Assembly (NCBI RefSeq): GCF_042433515.1
Contig: NZ_JBHLVH010000018.1
Location: forward strand, 1-64,000
Length of the DNA stretch: 64,000 nt
Direction: 5' to 3'
Origin: Kytococcus schroeteri
Lineage (GTDB): Bacteria; Actinomycetota; Actinomycetes; Actinomycetales; Dermatophilaceae
Translations under genes and position numbers: made by a program
Part shown: in pieces, positions 1-8,627 of the stretch
Layout: every line of letters starts with the position of its first letter
Numbering within the stretch: position 1 is the stretch's first letter
Notes under the pieces: model-generated
What the model was told of the DNA's origin: nothing
Databases searched by the model: none
Seen by the model: only the letters and a program-made list of their open reading frames with translations

Positions 1-2
1 AC

Positions 3-62
3 ACCACCACGACCGGACCCGACGGCGCCACGACCGTCCACTTCCACACAGCACACCCATGA
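3..62 (+). CDS. possible C-terminal tail of a gene entering the window
   Basis: One plus-strand frame is open from the window edge to a TGA at 60-62. It encodes about 19 residues ending VHFHTAHP. It converges on the siderophore operon, whose last stop lies 65 bp further on, which is a normal layout for a gene end. The fragment is too short to assign to any family and could be chance. Confidence 0.3.
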   Translation, partial: TTTTGPDGATTVHFHTAHP

Positions 63-127
63 CCAGCCACAGGGAGATCGAGACGCTGCGTGCCGGTGCC
101 CGCGGCCCCGGGGAGTGCGTGACCGGG

Positions 128-2920
128 TCAGGCCAGTACGCCGCCCGGCGGGCGCTCGAGGAAGGCGAACTGCGCCACCTTGTGCCCCAGGTCCACCACG
201 GGCCCAAGGGTGAAGCCGGCCTGCACCAGCCGCTGCACGGCGGGCGTGTTGCGCTGGTCGGGCTCGGCCACCAGCCGGAGCGCGCCGGGGTCGGCGAACA
301 CCATCGCCGCGCCCTGGGCACCCACCAGCGCCGGCAGCTCAGCGATGCCGTGCCGGCGGGGGCCGACCATCAGGTGCATGCCCACGTCGCCGGGGCGCAC
401 CTCGTAGCCCTCCCCCACCGGGTCGTGGGCAGGGTCGTAGGTCTGCCACAGGGCGACCGGCTGCCCCTCGTGGGTCACCATCCACGCGTGGTGGTGGGGG
501 CTCGCGTCAAGCCACGTGTACACCTCCACCACGTCCTGCACGGAGTAGTCGCCCATGCCCCAGAAGCGTCCGCGGTGCTCGGTGGCCCAGGCGTGGATCA
601 CTGGCCCGTCCACCTCTGGGACCACGGGCGTGAAGACCAGCTCCGGAGGCGGCGGCGCGGAGTCCGGCTGACTGAACACGGGCAGCAGTTCCCCGGTGCG
701 CCACGCCTCGGTCTGGTTCCGCGCGGTGGGGACGTCGAGCACGCCGTGAGCACCCAGGGGGACGGCCCACCGGCTGGCGCCCGGGTCCGCGAGGTCCAGG
801 ACCGCGCGGCAGACCGGTCCACGCACGGTCGATGCGGTGCGACCCGGCACGCTGGAGGTGGCGGCGACGCAGTCCACGTCTCCGCCCACGGGGCCGAGCG
901 GCACCGGCCAGCCCAGCGCGTGCAGTCCGAAGGCCTGGTGCTCGGCGCCCCAGCGGTCAGCGGCCCGGTCCGCGGTGGGGAGGTGATCGGCCACGTCGTC
1001 CAAGGCCTGACGGGCGCAGGTGCGCAGCTCCTCGGGCAGCGCGGCGGCGAGGGACTCCAGCCCCAGGCCGACCCGCGCCGTCACGTCGAGCCACGGCTCG
1101 AACAGGGCCGGGAACTCGGCCCGCGCGGCGGCGGTGACGGAGGAGTCCTCGTGCAGCGGCGCCAACGCGGGCAGGGCAGCCACCCGGCGGGCCAGGGCCG
1201 TGCGCCAGCGCCATGCGAGCAGGGCCAGGTCGGACTCGGGGTCCATGTGGCCGTCGAAGTTCGCGAGCGCCTTGGCGACGGGGTGGTCAGGCGCGCCGAG
1301 AACGCTCGGACGCCCCGGGGCGTCGGGGACGCCACCCACGACGACGCCCGTGAGACGCAGCAGGTTCAGCAGGCCCTGCGACCGGGTGTCGAGTTGGATC
1401 CGGCTCAGGTCCTCGCCGGTGACCAGAGGTTCGGCGCCCAAGAGCTCTCGGATGCGGTCGGCCCGGTGGGGCGGTGCGAAGGCCTCGCCCCAGGCGGCCG
1501 TCTGGTCGCGGCGGTGGTTGGCGTGGACGGCGACGCCCTCCACCCGGCGCCACGGCTGGTGGGTCGACCATGCGGACGGGCCCGCACCGTCGCCGGACGG
1601 GGTGGGGCCAGTGGCCGGGGCCGCCTCCGGGCGAGCCACGTCGAGGACCCCCAACGGACGGCCGGCAACGCCCTCCCACAGGGAGTCCACATCGGCGACG
1701 AGCACGCAGTTGGCCGGCTCCACCCAGTGGTCCCAGGCGGTCATCGCGTCCTGGGCGGTGCGGGCGTGGAACAGCCGGGGCAGGGCCTCGAACCCGAGCC
1801 CCGGGGAGAGGTCTGCGGCCTGTCGGACCGCTCGCGCGCCCGGGTCCCCGGGGCGGCCCCAGAGGCGGGTCACGGATGCAGCGCCGGTGGTGGCGCCGGA
1901 CTCCGTCAGGGTGGTGCCGGGCGTCGTCACGGCGCGGTCGTCCGACGAGAGCGGGACGAGCTGCTGGGTGCGGGCCATCGCGTTGGTGATGCACCAGGCC
2001 ACCGACCCGGCGTGACCCACGTGCTGCACCCCCGGCACGCCGGGGAAGGCCAGGCCGGCCACGTCGAGGCCCGGCCCCTCGCTCCCACCGCTCGGCTCCA
2101 CGGTGAGGCGCACCTGCTGGTAGACGTTCGGGGCCTCCAGGAGGCGGTGCGGGTCGCTGGCCAGGAGCGGCGCCCCGGTGGCCGAGCGGGCCCCCACGAC
2201 GCCGATGGCGTTGGACCCCGACGCCTGCGCGCTCGGGTCAGCGGCCAGCCAGTCCACCCACTCCGGACCGAGCTGCTCGGTGACGTGCTCGCGCCAGAGC
2301 TGGTGCGGCCAGTCGCCGAAGAGCACCTGCTGCAGCCAGAAGACGGCCAGGCAGTCGGCGGCGTCCCAGGCGCGCCAGTCGAGCGGGTCCGCGTCCGGCG
2401 AGACCGCTTCGAAACCGGGCACGCGGCCCGCGTCGCGGCCGACCAAGGCACGCAGCTCGGGCACGTCCGCGGCGGCCACCGTGGCCAGCCCGTCGCGCAC
2501 GCCCTCGGCGTAGTGCTCCACCCACTCCCGGGTCTCCGGCGTGAGGGCGGCCAGGGATCTCTCAGCGGTGGCGCGGACGCCGATGCGGTGGGCGAACCGG
2601 TCCCACTCGGCCGCGGTGCCGGCCACGGGGGCGGCCACCTCGGTCCCGGCGGCACGCAGGTGGTGCACCGCCTCGGCCCAGGTGCCGTGGGCGCGCCAGC
2701 GGTCGCTGACGAGCTGCCAGGTGCGGTCGCGGGCGGTCACCCAGCCCTGGGTGTGGAGCAGGTCGGGCTCCGTGGCGGCCACCACGTGCGGGACGCCCGC
2801 GGCGTCGCGGCGCGCCTCGCCGCGGGGCGGCGTGGGTGGGCTGGGCATGTCGTGCGGACGGGGCGGGTCGTGCGGGTGGCCCGGCTGGGGCGTCGTGCTG
2901 GTGCTGGGCGTGCCGGTCAT
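128..2920 (-). CDS. penicillin-acylase-like Ntn hydrolase fused to a GNAT acyltransferase (DesG-DesH-like)
   Basis: This 930-residue protein has two domains. Residues about 40-735 match the penicillin/cephalosporin acylase family of N-terminal-nucleophile hydrolases. S236 in GSN is the expected autocatalytic cleavage site and nucleophile, followed by a conserved SDPH (D256-H258). Residues about 774-925 form a siderophore-type GNAT acyltransferase, with FWG, QTYDP and GDVGMHL motifs shared with the acyltransferase of the upstream gene. No signal peptide is obvious. It is the last gene of the operon, and its ATG overlaps the preceding stop as ATGA. From memory, Streptomyces desferrioxamine loci can carry separate desG (penicillin amidase) and desH (acyltransferase) genes, proposed to act in arylated ferrioxamine formation. 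Here they appear as one polypeptide. I infer a role in acyl supply or acyl tailoring of the siderophore. The substrate is unknown, and degradation of a signal or antibiotic is a weaker alternative. Confidence 0.82.
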   Translation of the reverse strand: MTGTPSTSTTPQPGHPHDPPRPHDMPSPPTPPRGEARRDAAGVPHVVAATEPDLLHTQGWVTARDRTWQLVSDRWRAHGTWAEAVHHLRAAGTEVAAPVAGTAAEWDRFAHRIGVRATAERSLAALTPETREWVEHYAEGVRDGLATVAAADVPELRALVGRDAGRVPGFEAVSPDADPLDWRAWDAADCLAVFWLQQVLFGDWPHQLWREHVTEQLGPEWVDWLAADPSAQASGSNAIGVVGARSATGAPLLASDPHRLLEAPNVYQQVRLTVEPSGGSEGPGLDVAGLAFPGVPGVQHVGHAGSVAWCITNAMARTQQLVPLSSDDRAVTTPGTTLTESGATTGAASVTRLWGRPGDPGARAVRQAADLSPGLGFEALPRLFHARTAQDAMTAWDHWVEPANCVLVADVDSLWEGVAGRPLGVLDVARPEAAPATGPTPSGDGAGPSAWSTHQPWRRVEGVAVHANHRRDQTAAWGEAFAPPHRADRIRELLGAEPLVTGEDLSRIQLDTRSQGLLNLLRLTGVVVGGVPDAPGRPSVLGAPDHPVAKALANFDGHMDPESDLALLAWRWRTALARRVAALPALAPLHEDSSVTAAARAEFPALFEPWLDVTARVGLGLESLAAALPEELRTCARQALDDVADHLPTADRAADRWGAEHQAFGLHALGWPVPLGPVGGDVDCVAATSSVPGRTASTVRGPVCRAVLDLADPGASRWAVPLGAHGVLDVPTARNQTEAWRTGELLPVFSQPDSAPPPPELVFTPVVPEVDGPVIHAWATEHRGRFWGMGDYSVQDVVEVYTWLDASPHHHAWMVTHEGQPVALWQTYDPAHDPVGEGYEVRPGDVGMHLMVGPRRHGIAELPALVGAQGAAMVFADPGALRLVAEPDQRNTPAVQRLVQAGFTLGPVVDLGHKVAQFAFLERPPGGVLA

Positions 2921-5397
2921 GCCTGCCTCCCGGCGGGGTTGGGGAGGGTGCCGGAGTACAGCAGGGAGGAGCTCTGGTCGGCCAGGTCCACCATCTGCAG
3001 GGTGTTGCGCAGCTGCAGCCGGTTGAGGCACGAGTGCGCGAACTCGCCGGCCAGCAGGTCCACCCAGTGGTGCTCGGGGAACTCGGACCGGTGCTGCTGG
3101 ACGCACTCGCGCACCAGGCCCCAGAACTCCTCGCCGGTGAGCAGCCCGTCGGCCTCCAGGCGCGCTGCCAGGAAGCGCAGCACGCCGTCGTACACGTCGG
3201 TGAACACCGCCAGGGCGGCCTCGTCCGCCGGCACGTCCACCACGATGCGGCGCGCCTCCTCGGGCACGGCGGCCGGGTCGCCCCCGGCCCGGGGACCGGC
3301 GAACACGGCCACCTCCTCGCCGATGTCCTTGAAGACCGCGCGCACCGGGGACCCGTCGCGCCACACCATGATCACGTTCTCGGTGTGCGGCATGAAGGCC
3401 AGGCGATGAACGGTCAGGCAGTGCACCACGGGGCGCAGGTAGGCGTGCAGCAGGCGGCGCACCCACTCGGCCGGCTCCAGCCCGGAGGCGCGCACCATCG
3501 CGCTGGCCAGGTGGTGGCCGGCGTGGTCGGTGTGCAGCACCGCGGCGAGCGTGCCGAGGGTCTCCCCCGGCTGCAGCTGCGGCACCGGCGACTCGCGCCA
3601 GAGCGCGGCGAGCATCTTGCGCTGCGCCGGCGCGGGACCGGACAGGTTGGCCTCGTGGTAGGCGTCGCCGGTGTAGCCGATGGCGGCCAGCTCCCGGAGC
3701 ACGGTCAGGCCGCAGCCGCCGCGGGCGGTGGGCAGCGCGTCGGTGCGGTCCGGGTGGGACGGGTCCCCCGCGAGCGCCGGATCGCCCGAGACCACGGTGT
3801 GCACCCAGTCGTTGATGGCCGGCGTCACCTGCATGTACGCCGGCGAGAGACCGCGCAGGAAGCCCATGTTCTGCACCGAGAGCGCGGTCTTCACGTAGCA
3901 CCGCTCGGGGGCGTCGGTGTTGAGGAAGGTGCGGATGGACTGCTGGGCCTGGTAACCGTCGGCCGGCCCCAGCGGCACGATGGCGCCCCGCGCCACCTCG
4001 GGCGCGAAGGTCACGGCCACCTTGTGCTCCCACTGCCAGGGGTGCACCGGCAGGTAGAGGTAGTCGGCCGGGTCGTGGCCCGCGGCGCGCAGGGTCGCCG
4101 CGAAGCGGTCGCGCGTGGGGGCGTCGAACTCCGCGGCCCAGTGCGCCTCCTCGGTGCGACCGGCGCCAAGAGACAGGTGCGCGGCCCCGCGGGCCACGGC
4201 CAGCCACAGCACCTCCACACGCTGCCCGGCCTCGGGGGCGTAGCGCTCGTGGTCGGCCAGCGACCAGCCGATGCGTCCGTTGTTGGCCACGAACGCCGGG
4301 TGGCCCTCGGTCATGGCGGCCTCCACCTGCTGGAAGTCGGCGCCCACCAGGTCGGCCGCCGGCAGGGCACGGTGCACGCGCTTCCACGCGGCGCCAGCCA
4401 GCGTGGCGGCCACCTCCTCCAGGTAGGTGCCCAGCAGGTGGTCGGGGATGCCGGCCCGCCGCCGCACCCGTGTGACCAGGCGCTGGGCGTCGACCTCCTC
4501 GGACACCTCACCGCGCACCACCTCGATGCTGTCGGGGTCCACCACCCAGTGCTCGAGCGCATGGCGGGTGGCGCGGTAACGGTAGGTGGCGGCACCGTCA
4601 TCGGAGGTGACCGCGTACCAGCCGTCGCCGAGGTCGGTCGGCTCGAGGATGCGCTCGTGGGCGAACTCGCCGAGTGCCTTGGCGGCCACGTGGCGGTGGG
4701 CCCACCGCATCGGGCCGGGGGCCAGGTGCGGCGGGGTGAGGGAGACCGCCGCAGGCCGGCGGGACGACGCTGCGGGAGCGGTGGGAGAGTCGGCGGGGAG
4801 CACGTCCACGAACTCCTCGCGGCGCAGCAGCGAGAGCATCGCGCTCTTGGGGTTGCCCCCGTCGGTGAAGGTCACCTCGCCCAGCTCGCGGAACCCGACG
4901 CGCCGGTTGAGCGCACGGATGCGGTCGTTGCCCACGTCGGGCTCCACCACCACCCGGCGGGCACCGTGGTGGCCCAGGCACAGGTCGCGCACCACACCGG
5001 TCATGGCCGATGCGGTGAGCCCCGGCCGGTGCGCGGGCTCACCCGTGGCGTCGGGCGCGGGCGGGGCGACGAGCAGGTGCATGCCCCAGTCGCCGTCCAC
5101 CAGGTCGAGGCCCACGGCGGTGGCCTGGTCGGCCAGCGGGTGGCGGCGGGGGTCGTAGGTCTCGGCCAGCACCATCGGCTCGCCGTCCACCGTGCCCAGC
5201 CAGGCCCACTGGTGGTCGGCGGCGTCCACCGCGGCGTAGTCGGCGGCCACGCGCTCCACGGTGTGCTCGGAGGCGCCCCAGAAGTGCGAGCGCGGGTGGG
5301 CGAACCACCGCTGCAGCAGCGGCGCGTGGGTGTCGACGAGCTCGCCCGTGAGCTCGGTCCAGGTGACCACGGGGCCCTCGATGCGGGTGGGGCTCAT
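2917..5397 (-). CDS. GNAT acyltransferase fused to IucA/IucC NIS siderophore synthetase (DesC-DesD-like)
   Basis: This 826-residue fusion has two domains. Residues 1-195 are a siderophore GNAT domain (HFWG at 38-41, ETYDP at 79-83, GDWGMHL at 102-108, VEPDVGN). It should acylate an N-hydroxy diamine, as DesC or IucB does. After a Pro/Ala/Ser linker (about 200-230), residues 231-826 are an NRPS-independent siderophore synthetase. Its motifs include HPWQWEH, KTALSVQNMGF and MPHTENVIMVW, and it ligates hydroxamate units with ATP as DesD does. The ATG at 5397 overlaps the monooxygenase stop as ATGA. The much longer upstream reading frame is antisense-like sequence inside the previous gene. In Streptomyces the two functions are separate adjacent genes in the same order, which supports a desferrioxamine-type product. 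Confidence 0.9.
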   Translation of the reverse strand: MSPTRIEGPVVTWTELTGELVDTHAPLLQRWFAHPRSHFWGASEHTVERVAADYAAVDAADHQWAWLGTVDGEPMVLAETYDPRRHPLADQATAVGLDLVDGDWGMHLLVAPPAPDATGEPAHRPGLTASAMTGVVRDLCLGHHGARRVVVEPDVGNDRIRALNRRVGFRELGEVTFTDGGNPKSAMLSLLRREEFVDVLPADSPTAPAASSRRPAAVSLTPPHLAPGPMRWAHRHVAAKALGEFAHERILEPTDLGDGWYAVTSDDGAATYRYRATRHALEHWVVDPDSIEVVRGEVSEEVDAQRLVTRVRRRAGIPDHLLGTYLEEVAATLAGAAWKRVHRALPAADLVGADFQQVEAAMTEGHPAFVANNGRIGWSLADHERYAPEAGQRVEVLWLAVARGAAHLSLGAGRTEEAHWAAEFDAPTRDRFAATLRAAGHDPADYLYLPVHPWQWEHKVAVTFAPEVARGAIVPLGPADGYQAQQSIRTFLNTDAPERCYVKTALSVQNMGFLRGLSPAYMQVTPAINDWVHTVVSGDPALAGDPSHPDRTDALPTARGGCGLTVLRELAAIGYTGDAYHEANLSGPAPAQRKMLAALWRESPVPQLQPGETLGTLAAVLHTDHAGHHLASAMVRASGLEPAEWVRRLLHAYLRPVVHCLTVHRLAFMPHTENVIMVWRDGSPVRAVFKDIGEEVAVFAGPRAGGDPAAVPEEARRIVVDVPADEAALAVFTDVYDGVLRFLAARLEADGLLTGEEFWGLVRECVQQHRSEFPEHHWVDLLAGEFAHSCLNRLQLRNTLQMVDLADQSSSLLYSGTLPNPAGRQA

Positions 5398-6992
5398 GCC
5401 TGGTCCCCTGCCTCGACGGAGGCGGCATCGGTGGGCGTGACATCGGTGGACGCGGCCTGGGTCCCAGCGACCAGGCCGGACCCGGCGGACGGAGCGCTCG
5501 GGTCCGGCGCGCCGAACTGCTGGAAGGCGATCTGCTGCTCGACGGCGAACAGCTCCCGGCCGGTGAGGTCGTTGAGCACCTGCGCGGCACGCCACGGGCC
5601 CATGCCCAGGTCGGGCGCCGACAGACCGTGCGTGTGTTCCTCGCCGTTGAGCACACGGATGCGGCGGGCGGCGTCCACGGTGAAGTCCAGCGCCACGTCG
5701 TACCGGCCGTCGGGCAGCCAGGAGATGCGGTCACGCACCGGCTCCAGGAAGTCCGGCACCCAGTGCTCGTACCCGGTGGCCAGGACGGTCGCGTCCGAGG
5801 TGGTGGTGAAGGGGGTCCCGGTCTCGGTGTGGCGCCAGGCCAGGTGGGCGGTGTCGCCCACGAGCTCGCTGGACTCCAGGGCGCAGGCGGTCCGCATGGT
5901 CACCGGCAGGTCGGCACCGTGTTCCACGCGGCGGCGGTACAGCGCCTCGTGGATGGCGTTCACCAGGTCGCCCGAGATGCCCTTGTACAGCGGCAGGTTC
6001 TGGCGCCCCAGCCGGTCGCGCTCGGACTGGGGCAGGCCGTGGAAGTAGCGCGTGTACTCCGGGGAGGTCATCTCCAGGGTGAGCTTGGTGTACTCCATCG
6101 GGAAGAAGCGGGGCGAGCGCGTGAGCCAGCTGAGGTGCTGCCGGCCCAGGTCGAGCCGCTCCAGCTGGTCGAGGAAGATCTCGGCTGCCGACTGCCCAGA
6201 GCCGATGACGGTGACGTGCTCGGCGCCGGCCAGGTGCTCGCGACGGTGCATGTACTGCGAGGAGTGCAGGTGGGCCGCGGCCCCGGGGGCGTCCTCGCCG
6301 ACGAGGGCCCGGGCCGGTGCGGGCACGCGCGGCCGGGTACCCGTGGCGAGCACGAGGTGTCGGGTGAGGTCCGTGCGCTCGGTGGCGTCGACGGCTGCGG
6401 TGCGAGGGGCGGCCGCGGTGGCGGAGTCGGTGCCCTGGTCGACGGGGCAGCCGTCCGCGCCTCGACGGCTCGCGACGGAGGTCACCGCGAACGCGTCGGC
6501 GGCCTCGTCGAAGACCACCCGCACCACCTCGCGGCCGAACTCCACGGTCGGCTCCCCGGACGGGGCGCGCAGGCCCTCGGCGACCCAGCGGCAGTACGCG
6601 TCGTACTCGGCGCGCAGCGGGGCGAAGTCCTCGCGGATGTAGAAGGGGTACAACCGGCCGGTCTGCTTCAGCCAGTTGAGGAAGCTCCACCGGTTGGTCG
6701 GGTCGGCGAGGGTGACGAGGTCGGCCAGGAAGGGCACCTGCAGCGTCGCCCCCTCGATGAGCATGCCGCCGTGCCAGCGGAACCCGGGGGCCGCGTCGAG
6801 CACGCGCAGGTCGAGCGGGGCTGCACCGCCGGACGGCGCGCCGGCACCGCCGCGCGGGGCGTCTGCGATGCCGTCGGCCAGGGCCGCCAGCCCGAGGCCG
6901 AACGGCCCGGCGCCGATGACGAGCACGTCGTGGACGGGGGCACCGGCCGGGGCGGACCCGGCCACCGGGGCGGAACGCAGGGCGCTGCTCAT
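5394..6992 (-). CDS. FAD-dependent lysine/cadaverine N-hydroxylase (DesB-like)
   Basis: This 532-residue flavoprotein belongs to the L-lysine/L-ornithine N-monooxygenase family, which hydroxylates a terminal amine with NADPH and O2. The FAD loop GAGPFGLG is at 27-34, the NADPH loop GSGQSA at 264-269, and the C-terminal ATGYEHW motif is present. It is longer than the usual 430-450 residues. About 30 of the extra residues are an Ala/Thr/Asp-rich insert near 176-206, and more lie in an Ala/Pro-rich C-terminal tail. It sits between the decarboxylase and synthetase genes with 4-bp overlaps on both sides. Decarboxylation followed by hydroxylation is the desferrioxamine order, so cadaverine is the probable substrate. 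Confidence 0.9.
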   Translation of the reverse strand: MSSALRSAPVAGSAPAGAPVHDVLVIGAGPFGLGLAALADGIADAPRGGAGAPSGGAAPLDLRVLDAAPGFRWHGGMLIEGATLQVPFLADLVTLADPTNRWSFLNWLKQTGRLYPFYIREDFAPLRAEYDAYCRWVAEGLRAPSGEPTVEFGREVVRVVFDEAADAFAVTSVASRRGADGCPVDQGTDSATAAAPRTAAVDATERTDLTRHLVLATGTRPRVPAPARALVGEDAPGAAAHLHSSQYMHRREHLAGAEHVTVIGSGQSAAEIFLDQLERLDLGRQHLSWLTRSPRFFPMEYTKLTLEMTSPEYTRYFHGLPQSERDRLGRQNLPLYKGISGDLVNAIHEALYRRRVEHGADLPVTMRTACALESSELVGDTAHLAWRHTETGTPFTTTSDATVLATGYEHWVPDFLEPVRDRISWLPDGRYDVALDFTVDAARRIRVLNGEEHTHGLSAPDLGMGPWRAAQVLNDLTGRELFAVEQQIAFQQFGAPDPSAPSAGSGLVAGTQAASTDVTPTDAASVEAGDQA

Positions 6993-8452
6993 CGGGCCGC
7001 CGCCTCGCGCTCGAGGGCCATTCCGGCGGTCTCGCCCACCACCGGCGCGAGCATCCGCCCGGTCTCGCGGAGGGTCTCCACCACGTCGGCCAGCACCTCC
7101 GGCGTGCTCGCCGGGTTGAGCACCGTGAACTTCAGCCACGGCCGCCCCTCGAAGGTCGTCCCGGCCACGATGGCCCCGCCGTCGGCGAAGAGCTCCTCAC
7201 GGATGCGCGGGTTCAGCACGTCCACTGCGGAGTCCGAGAGGTGCGCCGGGGCGTACCGGAACACCACGGTGGACAGCTGCGGCACGGCCGCGATCTCGAA
7301 GTCCGGGTCGGCGTCCAGCAGCTGGGCCACGGCGTGCGCGTTGTCGATGGCGGTGTCGAACGCCTCCCCCAGGGCGTCCGCGCCATCGGTGCGCAGCGTC
7401 ATCCACAGTTTGAGCGCGTCGAAGCGCCGCGTGGTCTGCAGGGACTTGTCCACCTGGTTGGGCACGCTGGCGGTGGCCGGGTTGAGGTACGCCGCGTGGT
7501 GGGTCACGTGGCGCAGGGTGGAGGGGTCGCGCACCAGCACGGCGCTGGCCGAGACGGGCACGAAGAAGGTCTTGTGGAAGTCCACGGTCACCGAGTCGGC
7601 CTGCTCGATGCCGGCCAGCAGCCCCCGGCGCCGACGGCTGGCCAGCAGGCCCCCGCCGTACGCGGCGTCGACGTGCAGCCACACCCCCGCCCGGCGGCAC
7701 ACGCGACCCACCTCCTCGAGGGGGTCCACGACGCCCAGGTCGGTGGTGCCGGCGGTGGCCACCACCGCCATCACGGCGTGGCCGGCGGCGCGCACCCGGT
7801 CGACGGTAACGGCCAGGGCGACCGGGTCGATGCGGTGGTCGGCCAGCGGCACGGGCACCACGGCATCGGGCGCCAGACCCAGCAGGCGCGCGGCCTTGAG
7901 GATGCTGAAGTGGCTGTGCGCACTGGTGAGGATGCGCAGGTCGGCCAGGTCGTGCCCGGCCGCCAGCGCCTCGCCGCGGGCCACCACCAGGGCCTGCAGG
8001 TTGCTCAGGGTGCCCCCGGGGGTGAACACGCCGTCGCCGGCCACCAGGCCGAGGCGCTCGCAGGTCCACTCCACGAGGCGGCACTCCATGGCGGTGGCAC
8101 CCACGCTCTGGTCCCAGGTGTCCACGGACGGGTTGAGCGCGCTGGTCACCACGTCGGCGGCCACGGAGCTCAGGGTCACCGGGCAGTTCAGGTGCGCCAC
8201 GTATCGGGGGTCGGCGAAGGCGATGCTGTCGCGCACGAACAGGTCGTCGACCTCCTGCAGCACCTCGGCCAGGCCGCCGGGGGCGGGGGTGTCGAGGTCG
8301 ACCCCCTCGACGCGCGCCACCACCTCATCCACGGGGGCGGCACGCCCACCGGTGGCGGGGCGGTCGGTGCGCCCCAGGTGGCGTTGCACCAGCTGCGCGG
8401 CCTGCTGCACGGCGTCGGCGTAGGCCGGGCCGGAGGCGGAGGTGAGGAACAT
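6989..8452 (-). CDS. PLP-dependent diamino acid decarboxylase (DesA-like lysine decarboxylase)
   Basis: This 487-residue fold-type I decarboxylase is of the aromatic-amino-acid/DABA decarboxylase group. The PLP lysine is K294 in DFHK. The ring-stacking histidine is H181 in SAHSHFS, and D262 in HVDAAYGG should bind the pyridine nitrogen. As first gene of the siderophore operon it is expected to make cadaverine from lysine, though a shorter diamine cannot be excluded from sequence. The ATG at 8452 is chosen because AGGAAGG lies just upstream. The longer reading frame to 8566 would run into the iron box and has no ribosome site. Its TGA overlaps the hydroxylase ATG. Confidence 0.88.
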   Translation of the reverse strand: MFLTSASGPAYADAVQQAAQLVQRHLGRTDRPATGGRAAPVDEVVARVEGVDLDTPAPGGLAEVLQEVDDLFVRDSIAFADPRYVAHLNCPVTLSSVAADVVTSALNPSVDTWDQSVGATAMECRLVEWTCERLGLVAGDGVFTPGGTLSNLQALVVARGEALAAGHDLADLRILTSAHSHFSILKAARLLGLAPDAVVPVPLADHRIDPVALAVTVDRVRAAGHAVMAVVATAGTTDLGVVDPLEEVGRVCRRAGVWLHVDAAYGGGLLASRRRRGLLAGIEQADSVTVDFHKTFFVPVSASAVLVRDPSTLRHVTHHAAYLNPATASVPNQVDKSLQTTRRFDALKLWMTLRTDGADALGEAFDTAIDNAHAVAQLLDADPDFEIAAVPQLSTVVFRYAPAHLSDSAVDVLNPRIREELFADGGAIVAGTTFEGRPWLKFTVLNPASTPEVLADVVETLRETGRMLAPVVGETAGMALEREAAAR

Positions 8453-8564
8453 GCGTGCCTTCCTGGTCGATGCGGGGGACGGTGCGGCCACCGACCGGCG
8501 GGGTGGGGCGGACACCGGGCCGCATGGCCGGGTCGGCCACGTGACCGAGGCCGCACCCTGCCAC

Positions 8565-8583
8565 ACAGGTTAGGCTTGCCTCA
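8565..8583. promoter_or_regulatory. DtxR/IdeR/DmdR-type iron box
   Basis: The 19 bp ACAGGTTAGGCTTGCCTCA match the DtxR-family consensus TTAGGTTAGGCTAACCTAA at 14 of 19 positions. The box lies in the 175-bp gap between the siderophore operon (start 113 bp away) and the divergent siderophore-interacting gene (start 45 bp away). Iron-loaded repressor bound here could shut off both directions. This matches established regulation of desferrioxamine loci, but binding here is inferred. Confidence 0.82.
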
Positions 8584-8627
8584 ACAGCACTCCCGCGCGG
8601 CGGGTCCCGATCCCACGGAGGAAGCAC

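Noticed and set aside
59..3409. 1116-residue plus-strand open frame opposite the siderophore genes
   Set aside because: Its Gly/Arg/His/Val-rich composition is that of an antisense shadow in high-GC DNA, and the minus strand carries recognisable domains throughout.
4387..5595. Upstream extensions of the siderophore genes' frames
   Set aside because: The true starts are fixed by ATGA overlaps with the preceding genes. The extensions read out-of-frame through conserved domains.
2836..6048. 1070-residue plus-strand open frame
   Set aside because: It is antisense to the NIS synthetase and hydroxylase genes, with no family motifs and no ribosome site.
128..8452. Aerobactin-type product for the siderophore locus
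   Set aside because: A decarboxylase first in the operon and the gene order point to a diamine-based desferrioxamine-type product. A citrate-based synthetase pair (two IucA/IucC genes) is absent.
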